DNA of 64,000 bases, from positions 124,001 to 188,000 of the forward strand of contig NZ_SORE01000009.1 of NCBI RefSeq assembly GCF_004366595.1, in the 5' to 3' direction. Positions 9,867 through 18,135 of the stretch are shown here, one piece after another (position 1 is the first letter of the stretch; each line of letters starts with the position of its first letter). The notes under the pieces were generated by a model. The model made no database searches. It had not been told where the DNA came from and saw nothing but the letters and a program-made list of their open reading frames with translations. The position numbers and the translations under genes are program-made. The stretch is from Paraburkholderia rhizosphaerae (GTDB taxonomy: Bacteria; Pseudomonadota; Gammaproteobacteria; Burkholderiales; Burkholderiaceae).

Positions 9867-10772
9867 ATGAAGGTTAAAAAAGCTGCGCTGCTTCTCGCGA
9901 CTGTGGGTCTTTTGTCGGGTTTGTTCACGGCCGGCGCACACGCGCAGGACGCGGGCACGCTGAAGAAAATCAAGGATACGGGGGTGATTTCGCTGGGTCA
10001 CCGCGAGTCGTCTATTCCCTTTTCGTACTATGACGACAAGCAGAATGTCGTCGGTTACTCGCATGAAATGGCGCTGAAGATCGTCGAGGCGGTCAAGCAG
10101 AAGCTGAACATGCCGAACCTGAAGGTGAAGCTGACGCCGGTCACGTCGCAAAACCGTATTCCGCTCGTGCAGAACGGCACGATCGACCTCGAATGCGGTT
10201 CGACCACGAACAACCTCGAGCGTCAGCAACAGGTCGCCTTCTCGAATTCGATCTTCGTGATCGGCACGCGGCTGATGACGAAGAAAGACTCCGGCATCAA
10301 GGACTTCCCGGACCTGAAGGGCAAGACGGTCGTGACAACCGCGGGTACGACGTCCGAGCGCCTGCTGCGCAAGATGAACCAGGACAAGAGCATGGGCATG
10401 AACATCATCAGCGCGAAGGATCACGGCGAGTCGTTCCTGACGCTGTCGACGGGTCGTGCCGCTGCGTTCATGATGGACGACGCACTGCTCGCCGGCGAGC
10501 GCGCGAAATCGAACAACCCGAACGATTTCGTGATCGTCGGTACGCCGCAATCGCGTGAGGCTTACGGCTGCATGATGCGCAAGAACGATCCGGAGTTCAA
10601 GAAGGTCGCCGACGATGCGATCGCGAAGGTCCAGACTTCGGGCGAAGCCGATCAGATCTACAAGAAGTGGTTCGAATCGCCGATTCCGCCGAAGGGGCTG
10701 AACCTGAACTTCCCGCAAAGCGACGACATCAAGGCGCTGTTCAAGAACCCGAACGACAAGGCGCTCGACTAA
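9867..10772 (+). CDS. gltI: Glutamate/aspartate ABC transporter, periplasmic binding protein
   Basis: GltI captures glutamate and aspartate in the periplasm and delivers them to GltJK. The ATG at 9867 (AAGGAG upstream) gives 301 residues with a Sec signal peptide, likely cut after Ala26 (AHA/QDAG). The mature part is a family 3 solute-binding protein: HRESSIPFSYYDDKQNVVGYS, NRIPLVQNGTIDLECG, TAGTTSERLLRK. A longer in-frame reading from 9729 would hide the signal peptide and is rejected. It heads gltIJKL. A hairpin with a T run separates it from gltJ, which would leave the binding protein more abundant than the membrane parts. Confidence 0.95.
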   Translation: MKVKKAALLLATVGLLSGLFTAGAHAQDAGTLKKIKDTGVISLGHRESSIPFSYYDDKQNVVGYSHEMALKIVEAVKQKLNMPNLKVKLTPVTSQNRIPLVQNGTIDLECGSTTNNLERQQQVAFSNSIFVIGTRLMTKKDSGIKDFPDLKGKTVVTTAGTTSERLLRKMNQDKSMGMNIISAKDHGESFLTLSTGRAAAFMMDDALLAGERAKSNNPNDFVIVGTPQSREAYGCMMRKNDPEFKKVADDAIAKVQTSGEADQIYKKWFESPIPPKGLNLNFPQSDDIKALFKNPNDKALD

Positions 10773-10813
10773 TAAAGTCGATCAACCGTTACCATCGCAA
10801 CGTGTTGAACAAA

Positions 10814-10848
10814 ACGGAAGGGGCCGGGCGCTTCTTCCGTTTCTTTTT
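10814..10848 (+). terminator. Intra-operon hairpin/attenuator between gltI and gltJ
   Basis: ACGGAAG (10814-10820) pairs with CTTCCGT (10834-10840), followed by TTCTTTTTG. It lies just before the gltJ ribosome-binding site (TTGGAG). It probably terminates part of the transcripts or protects the gltI 3' end. Confidence 0.7.
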
Positions 10849-10863
10849 GTTGGAGTCTTTGCC

Positions 10864-11604
10864 ATGTCCTACCACTGGAACTGGGGCATTCTGCTAAGTC
10901 CGGTTTCCACCGGCGAGCCGACCACTTATCTCGGCTGGCTGATGTCCGGCTTCTGGGTGACGATTGTCGTGTCGCTGTCGGCCTGGGTGATCGCGCTGAT
11001 CGTCGGATCATTCTTCGGCGTATTGCGCACCGTGCCGAACAGGACGCTTGCCGCGATCGGCACCGTCTACGTCGCCATCTTTCGAAACATCCCGCTGATC
11101 GTCCAGTTTTTCACCTGGTATCTGGTGATACCGGAATTACTGCCGGTGTCGATCGGGACCTGGTTCAAGCAGTTACCGCCTTCCGCGCAGTTCTTCTCGT
11201 CGTCCATCATCTGTCTCGGCCTCTTTACTGCCGCACGGGTGTGCGAGCAGGTGCGCTCGGGCATCAACGCGCTGCCTCGCGGCCAGCGCGCCGCCGGCCT
11301 CGCGCTCGGTTTCACGCAATGGCAGACGTATCGTTATGTGCTGCTGCCGGTTGCATACCGGATCATCGTGCCGCCGATCACGTCCGAGTTTCTGAACATC
11401 TTCAAGAACTCCGCGGTCGCGTCGACGATCGGTTTGCTCGAGTTGTCCGCGCAGGCGCGGCAACTGGTCGACTACACCGCGCAGGCGTATGAGTCGTTTA
11501 TCGCGGTGACGGTCGCATACATGATCATCAACCTCGTCGTGATGCAGCTCATGCGCATGCTCGAACACCGTACCCGCCTGCCGGGCTATATCGGAGGCAA
11601 GTGA
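10864..11604 (+). CDS. gltJ: Glutamate/aspartate ABC transporter permease GltJ
   Basis: One of two inner-membrane subunits of the glutamate/aspartate importer. The 246-residue protein has about five to six hydrophobic helices, the family start YHWNWGILL, and the EAA-type loop that contacts the ATPase ([20 protein letters not shown]). The first part ([16 protein letters not shown] segment) is typical of polar amino acid permeases. A TTGGAG ribosome site precedes the ATG. Its stop overlaps the gltK start in the ATGA arrangement, which implies translational coupling and equal amounts of both permeases. Confidence 0.95.
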   Translation: MSYHWNWGILLSPVSTGEPTTYLGWLMSGFWVTIVVSLSAWVIALIVGSFFGVLRTVPNRTLAAIGTVYVAIFRNIPLIVQFFTWYLVIPELLPVSIGTWFKQLPPSAQFFSSSIICLGLFTAARVCEQVRSGINALPRGQRAAGLALGFTQWQTYRYVLLPVAYRIIVPPITSEFLNIFKNSAVASTIGLLELSAQARQLVDYTAQAYESFIAVTVAYMIINLVVMQLMRMLEHRTRLPGYIGGK

Positions 11605-12281
11605 TGCATCACTTCGACTGGAGTGGTATTCCCGGCGCGCTGCCTACGTTATGGACCGGCGCGATCATTACGTTCGAGATCACGGTCGTCGCGATTATCT
11701 GCGGCATCGTGATCGGAACTGTTCTCGCGCTGCTGCGGCTGTCCGGTATCAAGCCGCTCGAATGGTTCGCGCGCGTGTACGTGACGCTGTTCCGCTCGAT
11801 TCCACTCGTGATGGTGCTGCTGTGGTTTTTCCTGATCGTGCCGCAGGTGCTGCAGAATTTGCTCGGATTGTCACCGGACATCGACATCCGGCTCGCATCG
11901 GCGATGGTCGCCTTCTCGCTGTTCGAAGCCGCGTATTACTCGGAGATTATCCGTGCGGGTATCCAGGCGGTGTCGCGCGGGCAGGTCAATGCGGCTTTCG
12001 CGCTCGGCATGACATACGCGCAGGCGATGAAACTGATCGTGCTGCCGCAGGCGTTCCGCGCGATGGTTCCGTTGCTGCTCACGCAGGCCATCGTGCTGTT
12101 CCAGGACACGTCGCTCGTCTACGTTATCGGCCTTGCCGACTTCTTCCGTACCGCGACGAATATCGGCGACCGTGATGGCACGACCGTCGAGATGGTACTG
12201 TTCGCGGGCGCCTGCTATTTCGTGATCTGTGTAGTGGCGTCGACCCTCGTCAAAAGTCTTCAGAAAAAGGTCGCAAGATGA
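11601..12281 (+). CDS. gltK: Glutamate/aspartate ABC transporter permease GltK
   Basis: Second permease subunit (226 residues). It starts in the ATGA overlap with gltJ and ends in an ATGA overlap with gltL. Membrane helices include the first at [21 protein letters not shown], then [17 protein letters not shown], and the EAA loop [21 protein letters not shown]. The [12 protein letters not shown] segment is typical of amino acid permeases of this family. It pairs with GltJ to form the channel. Confidence 0.95.
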   Translation: MMHHFDWSGIPGALPTLWTGAIITFEITVVAIICGIVIGTVLALLRLSGIKPLEWFARVYVTLFRSIPLVMVLLWFFLIVPQVLQNLLGLSPDIDIRLASAMVAFSLFEAAYYSEIIRAGIQAVSRGQVNAAFALGMTYAQAMKLIVLPQAFRAMVPLLLTQAIVLFQDTSLVYVIGLADFFRTATNIGDRDGTTVEMVLFAGACYFVICVVASTLVKSLQKKVAR

Positions 12282-13003
12282 TCTCAATCAAGAATGTTTC
12301 GAAGTGGTACGGCCAGTTTCAGGTGCTGACCGACTGCACGACCGAAGTCAAAAAGGGCGAAGTGGTCGTCGTGTGCGGCCCGTCGGGCTCCGGCAAATCG
12401 ACGCTGATCAAGACGGTGAACGGTCTCGAGCCGTTCCAGAAAGGCGACATCGTGATCAACGGCCAGTCGTTGACCGACAAGAAGACGAATCTGTCGAAGC
12501 TGCGCGCGAAAGTCGGCATGGTATTCCAGCACTTCGAACTGTTTCCGCATCTGTCGATTACCGAGAATCTGACGCTTGCGCAGGTTAAAGTGCTCGGCCG
12601 GTCGAAGGACGAGGCGGGGGCGAAGGGTTTGAAACTGCTCGATCGTGTCGGTTTGCGCGCGCACGCGGACAAGTATCCGGGCCAGTTGTCGGGCGGCCAG
12701 CAGCAGCGTGTCGCAATCGCGCGCGCGCTGTCGATGGACCCGATCGCGATGCTGTTCGACGAACCGACGTCCGCGCTCGACCCGGAGATGATCAACGAAG
12801 TGCTCGACGTGATGGTCGAACTCGCGCAGGAAGGCATGACGATGATGTGCGTGACGCACGAAATGGGCTTTGCAAAGAAGGTTGCGCATCGCGTGATCTT
12901 CATGGACAAGGGCCTCATCGTCGAAGACGATCGCAAGGAAGATTTCTTTGCGAATCCGAAGTCCGATCGCGCGAAGGATTTCCTCGCGAAGATTCTGCAC
13001 TAG
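12278..13003 (+). CDS. gltL: Glutamate/aspartate ABC transporter ATP-binding protein
   Basis: Cytoplasmic ATPase powering the GltIJK importer. All ABC motifs are present in order within 241 residues: Walker [10 protein letters not shown] (about 34-42), Q-loop [10 protein letters not shown], signature LSGGQQQR, Walker [13 protein letters not shown] and the switch His in CVTHEMGFA. It ends the operon and is followed by a strong terminator. The same ATPase and permease may also serve the orphan binding protein at 18136-19062. Confidence 0.97.
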   Translation: MISIKNVSKWYGQFQVLTDCTTEVKKGEVVVVCGPSGSGKSTLIKTVNGLEPFQKGDIVINGQSLTDKKTNLSKLRAKVGMVFQHFELFPHLSITENLTLAQVKVLGRSKDEAGAKGLKLLDRVGLRAHADKYPGQLSGGQQQRVAIARALSMDPIAMLFDEPTSALDPEMINEVLDVMVELAQEGMTMMCVTHEMGFAKKVAHRVIFMDKGLIVEDDRKEDFFANPKSDRAKDFLAKILH

Positions 13004-13028
13004 GACGCTTGACCTGAAGTTCATGCAA

Positions 13029-13060
13029 ACGGGCGGCCTGGCAACAGGTCGCCCGTTTTG
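13029..13060 (+). terminator. Intrinsic terminator of gltIJKL
   Basis: ACGGGCGGCCTG (13029-13040) pairs with CAGGTCGCCCGT (13045-13056), with one G-T pair and a GCAA tetraloop, followed by TTTG. Confidence 0.85.
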
Positions 13061-13106
13061 TTATGTGAGCAACGTAAAGCGCACAACGTAAAGCGCAGCG
13101 CCGCCG

Positions 13107-14021
13107 CTATCGCGGTGCGACCGATGCCAGGTCCGGCTTCGAAAAATCGCACAACCGCCGCGCCTGATCGGCAACCGCGGAATACAGCGCCGACGGACCG
13201 TCGTTACGATAGATCGCGTAGTAGCGCACATCCGGCAGCCGCTGCGGTGAATCGAGCACGTTGAGCAGCCCTTGCTCGACCAGATCGGAGAAATAAAGCG
13301 CCGGCAGATAACTGATGCCGAATCCCGCGACTGTCAGCGAGCTTAGCGAGATCAGGCTGTTGCCTGCGAACGTGCGCCGGATCGCGAGCTTTTTCGATTC
13401 GAACCAGCGATCGTAGATCGCGTCGACCCCCGACGTGCCGATTTGCATCAGGATCGGATAGTTTGCGATTTCCTCCAGCGTCAGCGCGCGCGATGCGTCG
13501 ACGAGCGATGGACTCGCCATCCATTTGAGCTGCAGCTTCCTGAGCGGCACCGACGTGAAGCGCGGGTCCTTTAGCACCGTCGGCGCAATGATGAAGTCGA
13601 TATCGCCGCGCAAAAGCCGTGCGCTCAGGTTCGTGCTGACGTCGATTTCCGGTTCGAGCGACACGGTCGGATACGCGACGCGGATGTCCTGCACGAGCCG
13701 TGGCAGGAACGTGAGGGCGATCAGTTCGGTGATGCCGAGCCGGAAGTGCCGCACAACTTCCACTTCCTTACCCATTTTCTCGAGCAGACGGTCGCGCAAC
13801 TGCAGCATTTCCTCAGCCGCTTCGAGCAGTTCGCGGCCTTTCGGCGTGAGTTGCACCGTACGGCGGCTGCGATCGAACAGCGGCACCAGAAAGAACTCTT
13901 CGAGTTCGCTGACGCGCTTTGAAATGGCCGACTGCGTCGTGTACAGGCGGTCGGCGGCCGCGCCGAAGGTGCCCAGTCGCGCGACCCAGTAGATCGCTTC
14001 CAGCTGCTTGAGCGTTAGCAT
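13107..14021 (-). CDS. LysR-family regulator diverging from the aconitase-like/aldolase cassette
   Basis: A 304-residue LysR-type regulator. The start at 14021 (MLTLKQLEAIYWVARLG) is chosen because the winged helix-turn-helix begins immediately; an in-frame start at 14090 would add 23 unlikely residues. The recognition helix region reads TTQSAISKRVSELEEFF, with LFDRSRRTVQLTPKGREL after it. The C-terminal lobe contains SSLTVAGFGISYLPAL. It is transcribed away from the cassette starting at 14328, the usual geometry for a LysR regulator and its target, and a T-N11-A palindrome lies between them. The likely ligand is a substrate or intermediate of the cassette. Confidence 0.9.
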   Translation of the reverse strand: MLTLKQLEAIYWVARLGTFGAAADRLYTTQSAISKRVSELEEFFLVPLFDRSRRTVQLTPKGRELLEAAEEMLQLRDRLLEKMGKEVEVVRHFRLGITELIALTFLPRLVQDIRVAYPTVSLEPEIDVSTNLSARLLRGDIDFIIAPTVLKDPRFTSVPLRKLQLKWMASPSLVDASRALTLEEIANYPILMQIGTSGVDAIYDRWFESKKLAIRRTFAGNSLISLSSLTVAGFGISYLPALYFSDLVEQGLLNVLDSPQRLPDVRYYAIYRNDGPSALYSAVADQARRLCDFSKPDLASVAPR

Positions 14022-14327
14022 GATTCCAGATGGATGAAGTGAGCCCGGTTCATGATGCGGTCGCGTTGCAAACGCAGCGTGAACGCTCACGAGTCGCGCT
14101 GAAGTATCTGCGCGCAGCCTGAGCTTGGCAAGGCAATGCAGTGGGAACCGCGGATCAGCCAGGTGTCGACCTATGAATTTTATTCATCGGTCGGGATGCC
14201 TTTTACTCCCGGTAGCTGGCTTTCTGGTTTGGGATACTGCGCGAACCGGTTGCGCGAGGAGAGCATAGTCCACGAACCGGTCGGCGGAAATAGCCGTCCA
14301 GAACCCGCACCAGCGAGGCATAACGAT
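14022..14327. other. Divergent intergenic region (LysR / leuC-like)
   Basis: About 306 bases with no convincing gene. An in-frame upstream reading of the leuC-like gene from 14136 exists, but its residues do not resemble the aconitase family. The region holds the LysR-type palindrome at 14173-14187 and presumably both promoters; no clear -35/-10 pair could be fixed. Confidence 0.6.
14173..14187. promoter_or_regulatory. Candidate LysR-regulator binding site for the cassette
   Basis: ATGAATTTTATTCAT is a perfect inverted repeat (ATGAAT-TTT-ATTCAT) that satisfies T-N11-A (T14174 to A14186). It lies in the divergent region 141 bases before the leuC-like start and 152 bases before the LysR start. 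Confidence 0.55.
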
Positions 14328-15596
14328 ATGCGAGGCATGACCCTGTCGGAAAAGCTGTTGTCCGCGGCCGCGGGACGCAGCGTGCGAGCCGGCGACATCG
14401 TGATCTGCGAGGTCGATTGCGCGATGGGCACCGACGGCTCGATCCCGATGGCCATGGACTATTTCGCGTCGATGGGCGGCGCGCACGTGCATGCGCCGGA
14501 GAAGCTGCTGTTCGCGCTCGATCATTACGCGCCGCCGGCGAGTCCGAAGGCCGCGATGCTGCAGGCGAAAATCCGCCGGTTTGCGCGCGAGCAGGGGGTT
14601 CCGCTGTTCGATATCGGCGCGGGCATCGGGCATCAGATCGTGGTCGAGCAGGGGCTCGCCGCGCCGGGACGGCTGCTGGTCGGTGCGGACAGCCACGCGG
14701 TCACGTACGGCGCCGCGAACTGTTTTGCAACCGGCATCGGGTCGTCGGATCTCGCGGGCATCATGCTGACCGGCAAGACCTGGCTGCGTGTGCCCGAATC
14801 GATTCGTATCACGCTGCACCGGCGGTTGCCGCGCGGCGTCTATCCGAAAGATCTCGCCCTGTATCTCGCGCAACTGTTCGGCGCGGATGGCGCGACCTAT
14901 CAGACGCTGGAATTTCACGGTGAAGGCGTCGCGTCGCTCGATTTCGAAGACCGCCTCGTGATCGCTAATCTATCAGTCGAAATGGGCGCGAAAAACGCGG
15001 TGTTCCCACTCGACGATGCTGCGCGCCGCTATCTCGAGCGCCGCGTCGCGGGCCCGCTGGAGGCGGTGTCGGCGGACCCGGATGCGCAGTATGCGCGCAC
15101 GCTCGAGGTCGATCTGTCGACGCTGCAACCGTATGTCGCGCGGCCTCACAACGTCGACAACGTGACGAGCCTCGCGCAGCTCGGCGATGTGCCTGTGCAG
15201 ATGGCGTATCTCGGTACCTGCACCGGCGGCCGAGCGAAGGACTTCCGTCAGGCGCTCGCGGTGTTTCGCGAATTTGGCAAGCCCGCGAAAGGCGTGCAAC
15301 TGGTCGTGACACCCGCGTCGCGCGAAGTGATGCACGAGCTGACCGAAGGCGGCGAACTGGCCGAGTTCGTCGCGCTCGGCGCGGTGATCGTCACGCCCGG
15401 CTGCGGCTCGTGCTGCGGTACCGCGGGCGCGATTCCCGAAGACGGCGCGAACGTCGTGTCGACCGCGAATCGCAATTTCAAGGGGCGTATGGGCAACGCG
15501 AGCGCGAACGTGTTTCTCGCATCGCCCGAGGTTTGTGCCGCGAGTGCGGTCGCAGGCCGGATCATCAGCCTTCAGGCATTCACTGCCAGCCGATAA
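14328..15596 (+). CDS. Aconitase-family hydro-lyase, large subunit (LeuC-like)
   Basis: Large subunit of a two-subunit Fe-S dehydratase/isomerase, similar to 3-isopropylmalate dehydratase LeuC. The start at 14328 (MRGMTLSEKLL) gives 422 residues, the usual size of archaeal/LeuC2-type subunits. Fe-S ligands are visible: Cys in YLGTCTGGR and the CxxC in TPGCGSCCG. The segments LLVGADSHAVTYGA and GIGSSDLAGIMLTGKTW are family hallmarks. The small subunit follows after 14 bases. The downstream aldolase, aminotransferase and amino-acid-binding protein argue against leucine synthesis and for catabolism. The substrate is unknown; a branched C5/C6 dicarboxylic oxo-acid is inferred. Confidence 0.88.
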   Translation: MRGMTLSEKLLSAAAGRSVRAGDIVICEVDCAMGTDGSIPMAMDYFASMGGAHVHAPEKLLFALDHYAPPASPKAAMLQAKIRRFAREQGVPLFDIGAGIGHQIVVEQGLAAPGRLLVGADSHAVTYGAANCFATGIGSSDLAGIMLTGKTWLRVPESIRITLHRRLPRGVYPKDLALYLAQLFGADGATYQTLEFHGEGVASLDFEDRLVIANLSVEMGAKNAVFPLDDAARRYLERRVAGPLEAVSADPDAQYARTLEVDLSTLQPYVARPHNVDNVTSLAQLGDVPVQMAYLGTCTGGRAKDFRQALAVFREFGKPAKGVQLVVTPASREVMHELTEGGELAEFVALGAVIVTPGCGSCCGTAGAIPEDGANVVSTANRNFKGRMGNASANVFLASPEVCAASAVAGRIISLQAFTASR

Positions 15597-15610
15597 CGAT
15601 TCCAACGACT

Positions 15611-16111
15611 ATGCAATTTTCCGCGATGGGTCTCGCACGCCGCTTCGGCGACGACATCAATACCGACTACATCATCTCTTCACAGCGCAAGCGCGAGTCG
15701 CTCGACCCTGCGGTGCTGAAGAACTTCCTGTTCGAAACGATCGCGCCGGAATTCGCACAGAGCGTGCGCATCGGCGACATCCTCGTGGCCGGCAAGAACT
15801 TCGGCTGCGGCTCGGCGATGGAAGTCGCGGTGACCGCGGTGGTCGGCGCCGGCATCCGCGTCGTGCTCGCGCGCAGCTTTGCGCGCACGTACTTTCGCAA
15901 CGCGATCAACAACGGGCTTTATCCGATCGAATGCGATACGAGTGCGATTCGCGAGGGTGATCGGCTGCACGTCGATGTGGGTTCGCGTACGCAAGTTCGT
16001 TGCGAAGGCAACGACTTGACCATCGACGCGGCGCCGATCGCACCCGACATTCTCAAGATTCTCGAAGCGGGCGGCCTCGTGCCGTATCTGCGACGACATT
16101 CGTCGTTCTGA
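15611..16111 (+). CDS. Aconitase-family hydro-lyase, small subunit (LeuD-like)
   Basis: The swivel-domain subunit partnering the LeuC-like protein. The 166-residue protein carries the LeuD substrate-recognition loop (FGDDINTDYIISSQRKRE) and the active-site GKNFGCGSAMEVAV segment (GCGSA variant of the usual GCGSSREHA). It is the size of short archaeal-type LeuD rather than the ~210-residue biosynthetic form, which supports a non-leucine function. It is tightly linked to the large subunit. Confidence 0.88.
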   Translation: MQFSAMGLARRFGDDINTDYIISSQRKRESLDPAVLKNFLFETIAPEFAQSVRIGDILVAGKNFGCGSAMEVAVTAVVGAGIRVVLARSFARTYFRNAINNGLYPIECDTSAIREGDRLHVDVGSRTQVRCEGNDLTIDAAPIAPDILKILEAGGLVPYLRRHSSF

Positions 16112-16138
16112 CCGACGCTCCCAGCCATACGGACACCT

Positions 16139-16819
16139 ATGAGCCAGCCTGCCACCCTTGGTTTTCGCATCTTGCCGATGCCCGCGCGAATCAGCGAGGA
16201 CATCATCCAGCGCTTTCAGACGGTCGTCACGCCGCACATCAGCGACAACATGCAGCGTCTGTGCGGTGTGATTGGGCTCAAGCCATATCACCATCGCAAG
16301 AAACTCGTCGGCCGCGCGATCACGGTCAAGGTTCGGCCGGGCGACAACCTGATGATTCACAAGGCGATCGACATTGCTGAGCCGGGCGATGTGATCGTCG
16401 TCGACGGCGGTGGGGAGATTACGCAGGCGCTGGTCGGCGAATTGATGCAGATGCATGCGCAGGTGCGTGGCGTTGCCGGCTTCGTGATCGACGGCGCGGT
16501 ACGCGATGTCGCCGCGTTCTATGCGGCGGATTTTCCGTGCTATGCGCGCGGCAATACGCATCGTGGTCCGTTCAAGGAAGGCCCGGGCGAGATCAATGTG
16601 CCGGTTGCAATCGGCGGTCTCGTGATCGAAGCGGGCGATCTGATCGTCGGTGACGAGGATGGGTTGGTCGCGGTGCCCGCGGATCGGCTCGACGCGTTGC
16701 TCGCGGCCGCTGCCGCACAGGCGCAGCGCGAGCGGCAGCGCAAGGAGGCGATTCTGAAGGGCGAGGACAAGCGCGGCTGGATCGATGCATATCTGAAGGA
16801 AAAGGGCGTCATCGCCTGA
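16139..16819 (+). CDS. RraA-family protein, likely 4-hydroxy-4-methyl-2-oxoglutarate aldolase
   Basis: The 226-residue protein has the RraA/HMG-aldolase fold markers: VVDGGGEITQALVGELM near residue 85-100, then GFVIDGAVRDVAAF with the Asp and Arg-Asp residues that bind metal and pyruvate enolate in class II HMG/CHA aldolases. Members cleave 4-hydroxy-4-methyl-2-oxoglutarate to two pyruvates or decarboxylate oxaloacetate. The E. coli RraA inhibitor of RNase E is shorter (~161 residues) and lacks the C-terminal helical extension seen here (QRERQRKEAILKGED). Its place between an aconitase-like enzyme and an aminotransferase strongly favours a metabolic aldolase. Confidence 0.85.
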   Translation: MSQPATLGFRILPMPARISEDIIQRFQTVVTPHISDNMQRLCGVIGLKPYHHRKKLVGRAITVKVRPGDNLMIHKAIDIAEPGDVIVVDGGGEITQALVGELMQMHAQVRGVAGFVIDGAVRDVAAFYAADFPCYARGNTHRGPFKEGPGEINVPVAIGGLVIEAGDLIVGDEDGLVAVPADRLDALLAAAAAQAQRERQRKEAILKGEDKRGWIDAYLKEKGVIA

Positions 16820-16881
16820 CAGCGAACTGCGCGAAAAGCCGCTGCCAACCGGCGGTCAAACATCACACAGGGGACCTCGCA

Positions 16882-18087
16882 ATGAAGTTGATTGCTGCAC
16901 GGATGGACCGCATCAAGCCGTCGCCAAGTTCGATGGCGACTGCACGCGTGAAGGAGCTGCGTGCCGCGGGCCGCGATATCGTTGGACTGACGTCGGGCGA
17001 GCCGGATTTCGATACGCCGCCGCACATCGTCGAAGCCGCTTATGCGGCGATGAAGGCGGGCAAGACGCGCTATACGGTGGTCGACGGGACGCCGGAGCTG
17101 AAGCGCGCGGTGCGCGACAAGTTCGCGCGCGAGAACGGTTTGACATTTGAACAGGACGAAGTCACGGTCGGCAATGGCGGCAAGCAGATCGTCTTCAACG
17201 CGCTGACGTGCACCATCGATGACGGCGACGAGGTCGTGATTCCCGCGCCTTACTGGGTCTCTTACCCGGATATGGTGTTGCTCAATGGCGGGCGGCCGGT
17301 AATCGTCGAATGCGGCGCGCAGAACGGCTACAAGATGACGCCCGCGCAACTCGAAGCGGCGCTTACGCCGCGCACGAAATGGGTCGTGCTGAATTCGCCG
17401 TGCAATCCGTCCGGCGCGACATACACCGAAAACGAACTGATTGCGCTCGGCGAAGTGCTGAGCCGCCACCCGAATGTCTGGGTGCTCACCGATGACGTCT
17501 ACGAGCATTTGATTTACGACGGCCAGAAGTTCGCGACCTTCGCGCACTGCAACCCGCAACTGCGCGAGCGCACGTTGACGATCAATGGCGTCTCGAAAGC
17601 GTTTGCGATGACCGGCTGGCGCATCGGCTTCGCCGGCGGCCCGAAGACGCTGATCAAAACGATGGCGAAGCTGCAGTCGCAAAGCACCAGCAATCCGTCG
17701 TCGGTGAGCCAGGCGGCGGCGCTCGCGGCGCTCACCGGCCCGAACGACTTTCTCGCCGGCTGGCGCAGCGAATATCAACGAAGGCGCGATCTGGTCGTCG
17801 GCCGTTTGAATGCGATCGACGGCTTGTATTGTCCGCGTCCGGCCGGCGCGTTTTACGTCTACCCGTCGTGCGCGGGCTTTATCGGGCGGCGCGGACCGAA
17901 TGGCAACGTGATCGGCGACGACACCGACTTCGTGATGCATCTGCTCGAAAGCCGCGAAGTGGCGGTGATTCAAGGCGCGGCCTTTGGTTTGTCGCCGGCG
18001 TTCCGTATTTCGTTTGCGACATCGTACGAACAGCTCGAAGAAGCGTGCAACCGGATCGAGGCAGCCTGCGCGATGCTTGACTCGTGA
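16882..18087 (+). CDS. Pyridoxal-phosphate aminotransferase (aspartate aminotransferase-like, class I)
   Basis: A 401-residue fold-type I aminotransferase. The PLP lysine is Lys239 in NGVSKAFAMTGWRIGFA; Asn175 (NSPCNPSG), Asp205 (TDDVYEHL) and a C-terminal Arg in FRISFATS complete the cofactor and carboxylate contacts. A GGGGA-type ribosome site precedes the ATG. Family Ib enzymes act on aspartate, aromatic amino acids or glutamate analogues. Fourth in the operon, it probably converts the amino acid caught by the following binding protein to its 2-oxo acid for the upstream enzymes. Confidence 0.9.
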   Translation: MKLIAARMDRIKPSPSSMATARVKELRAAGRDIVGLTSGEPDFDTPPHIVEAAYAAMKAGKTRYTVVDGTPELKRAVRDKFARENGLTFEQDEVTVGNGGKQIVFNALTCTIDDGDEVVIPAPYWVSYPDMVLLNGGRPVIVECGAQNGYKMTPAQLEAALTPRTKWVVLNSPCNPSGATYTENELIALGEVLSRHPNVWVLTDDVYEHLIYDGQKFATFAHCNPQLRERTLTINGVSKAFAMTGWRIGFAGGPKTLIKTMAKLQSQSTSNPSSVSQAAALAALTGPNDFLAGWRSEYQRRRDLVVGRLNAIDGLYCPRPAGAFYVYPSCAGFIGRRGPNGNVIGDDTDFVMHLLESREVAVIQGAAFGLSPAFRISFATSYEQLEEACNRIEAACAMLDS

Positions 18088-18135
18088 TGCACGGCGGCCT
18101 GCCGCACCTTATCCACCACCGGGAAGGAGACAACA

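Noticed and set aside
14328..16111. Calling these genes leuC and leuD of leucine synthesis
   Set aside because: The small subunit is short, no leuB or leuA is adjacent, and the operon partners are an aldolase, an aminotransferase and a binding protein, so a biosynthetic label would mislead.
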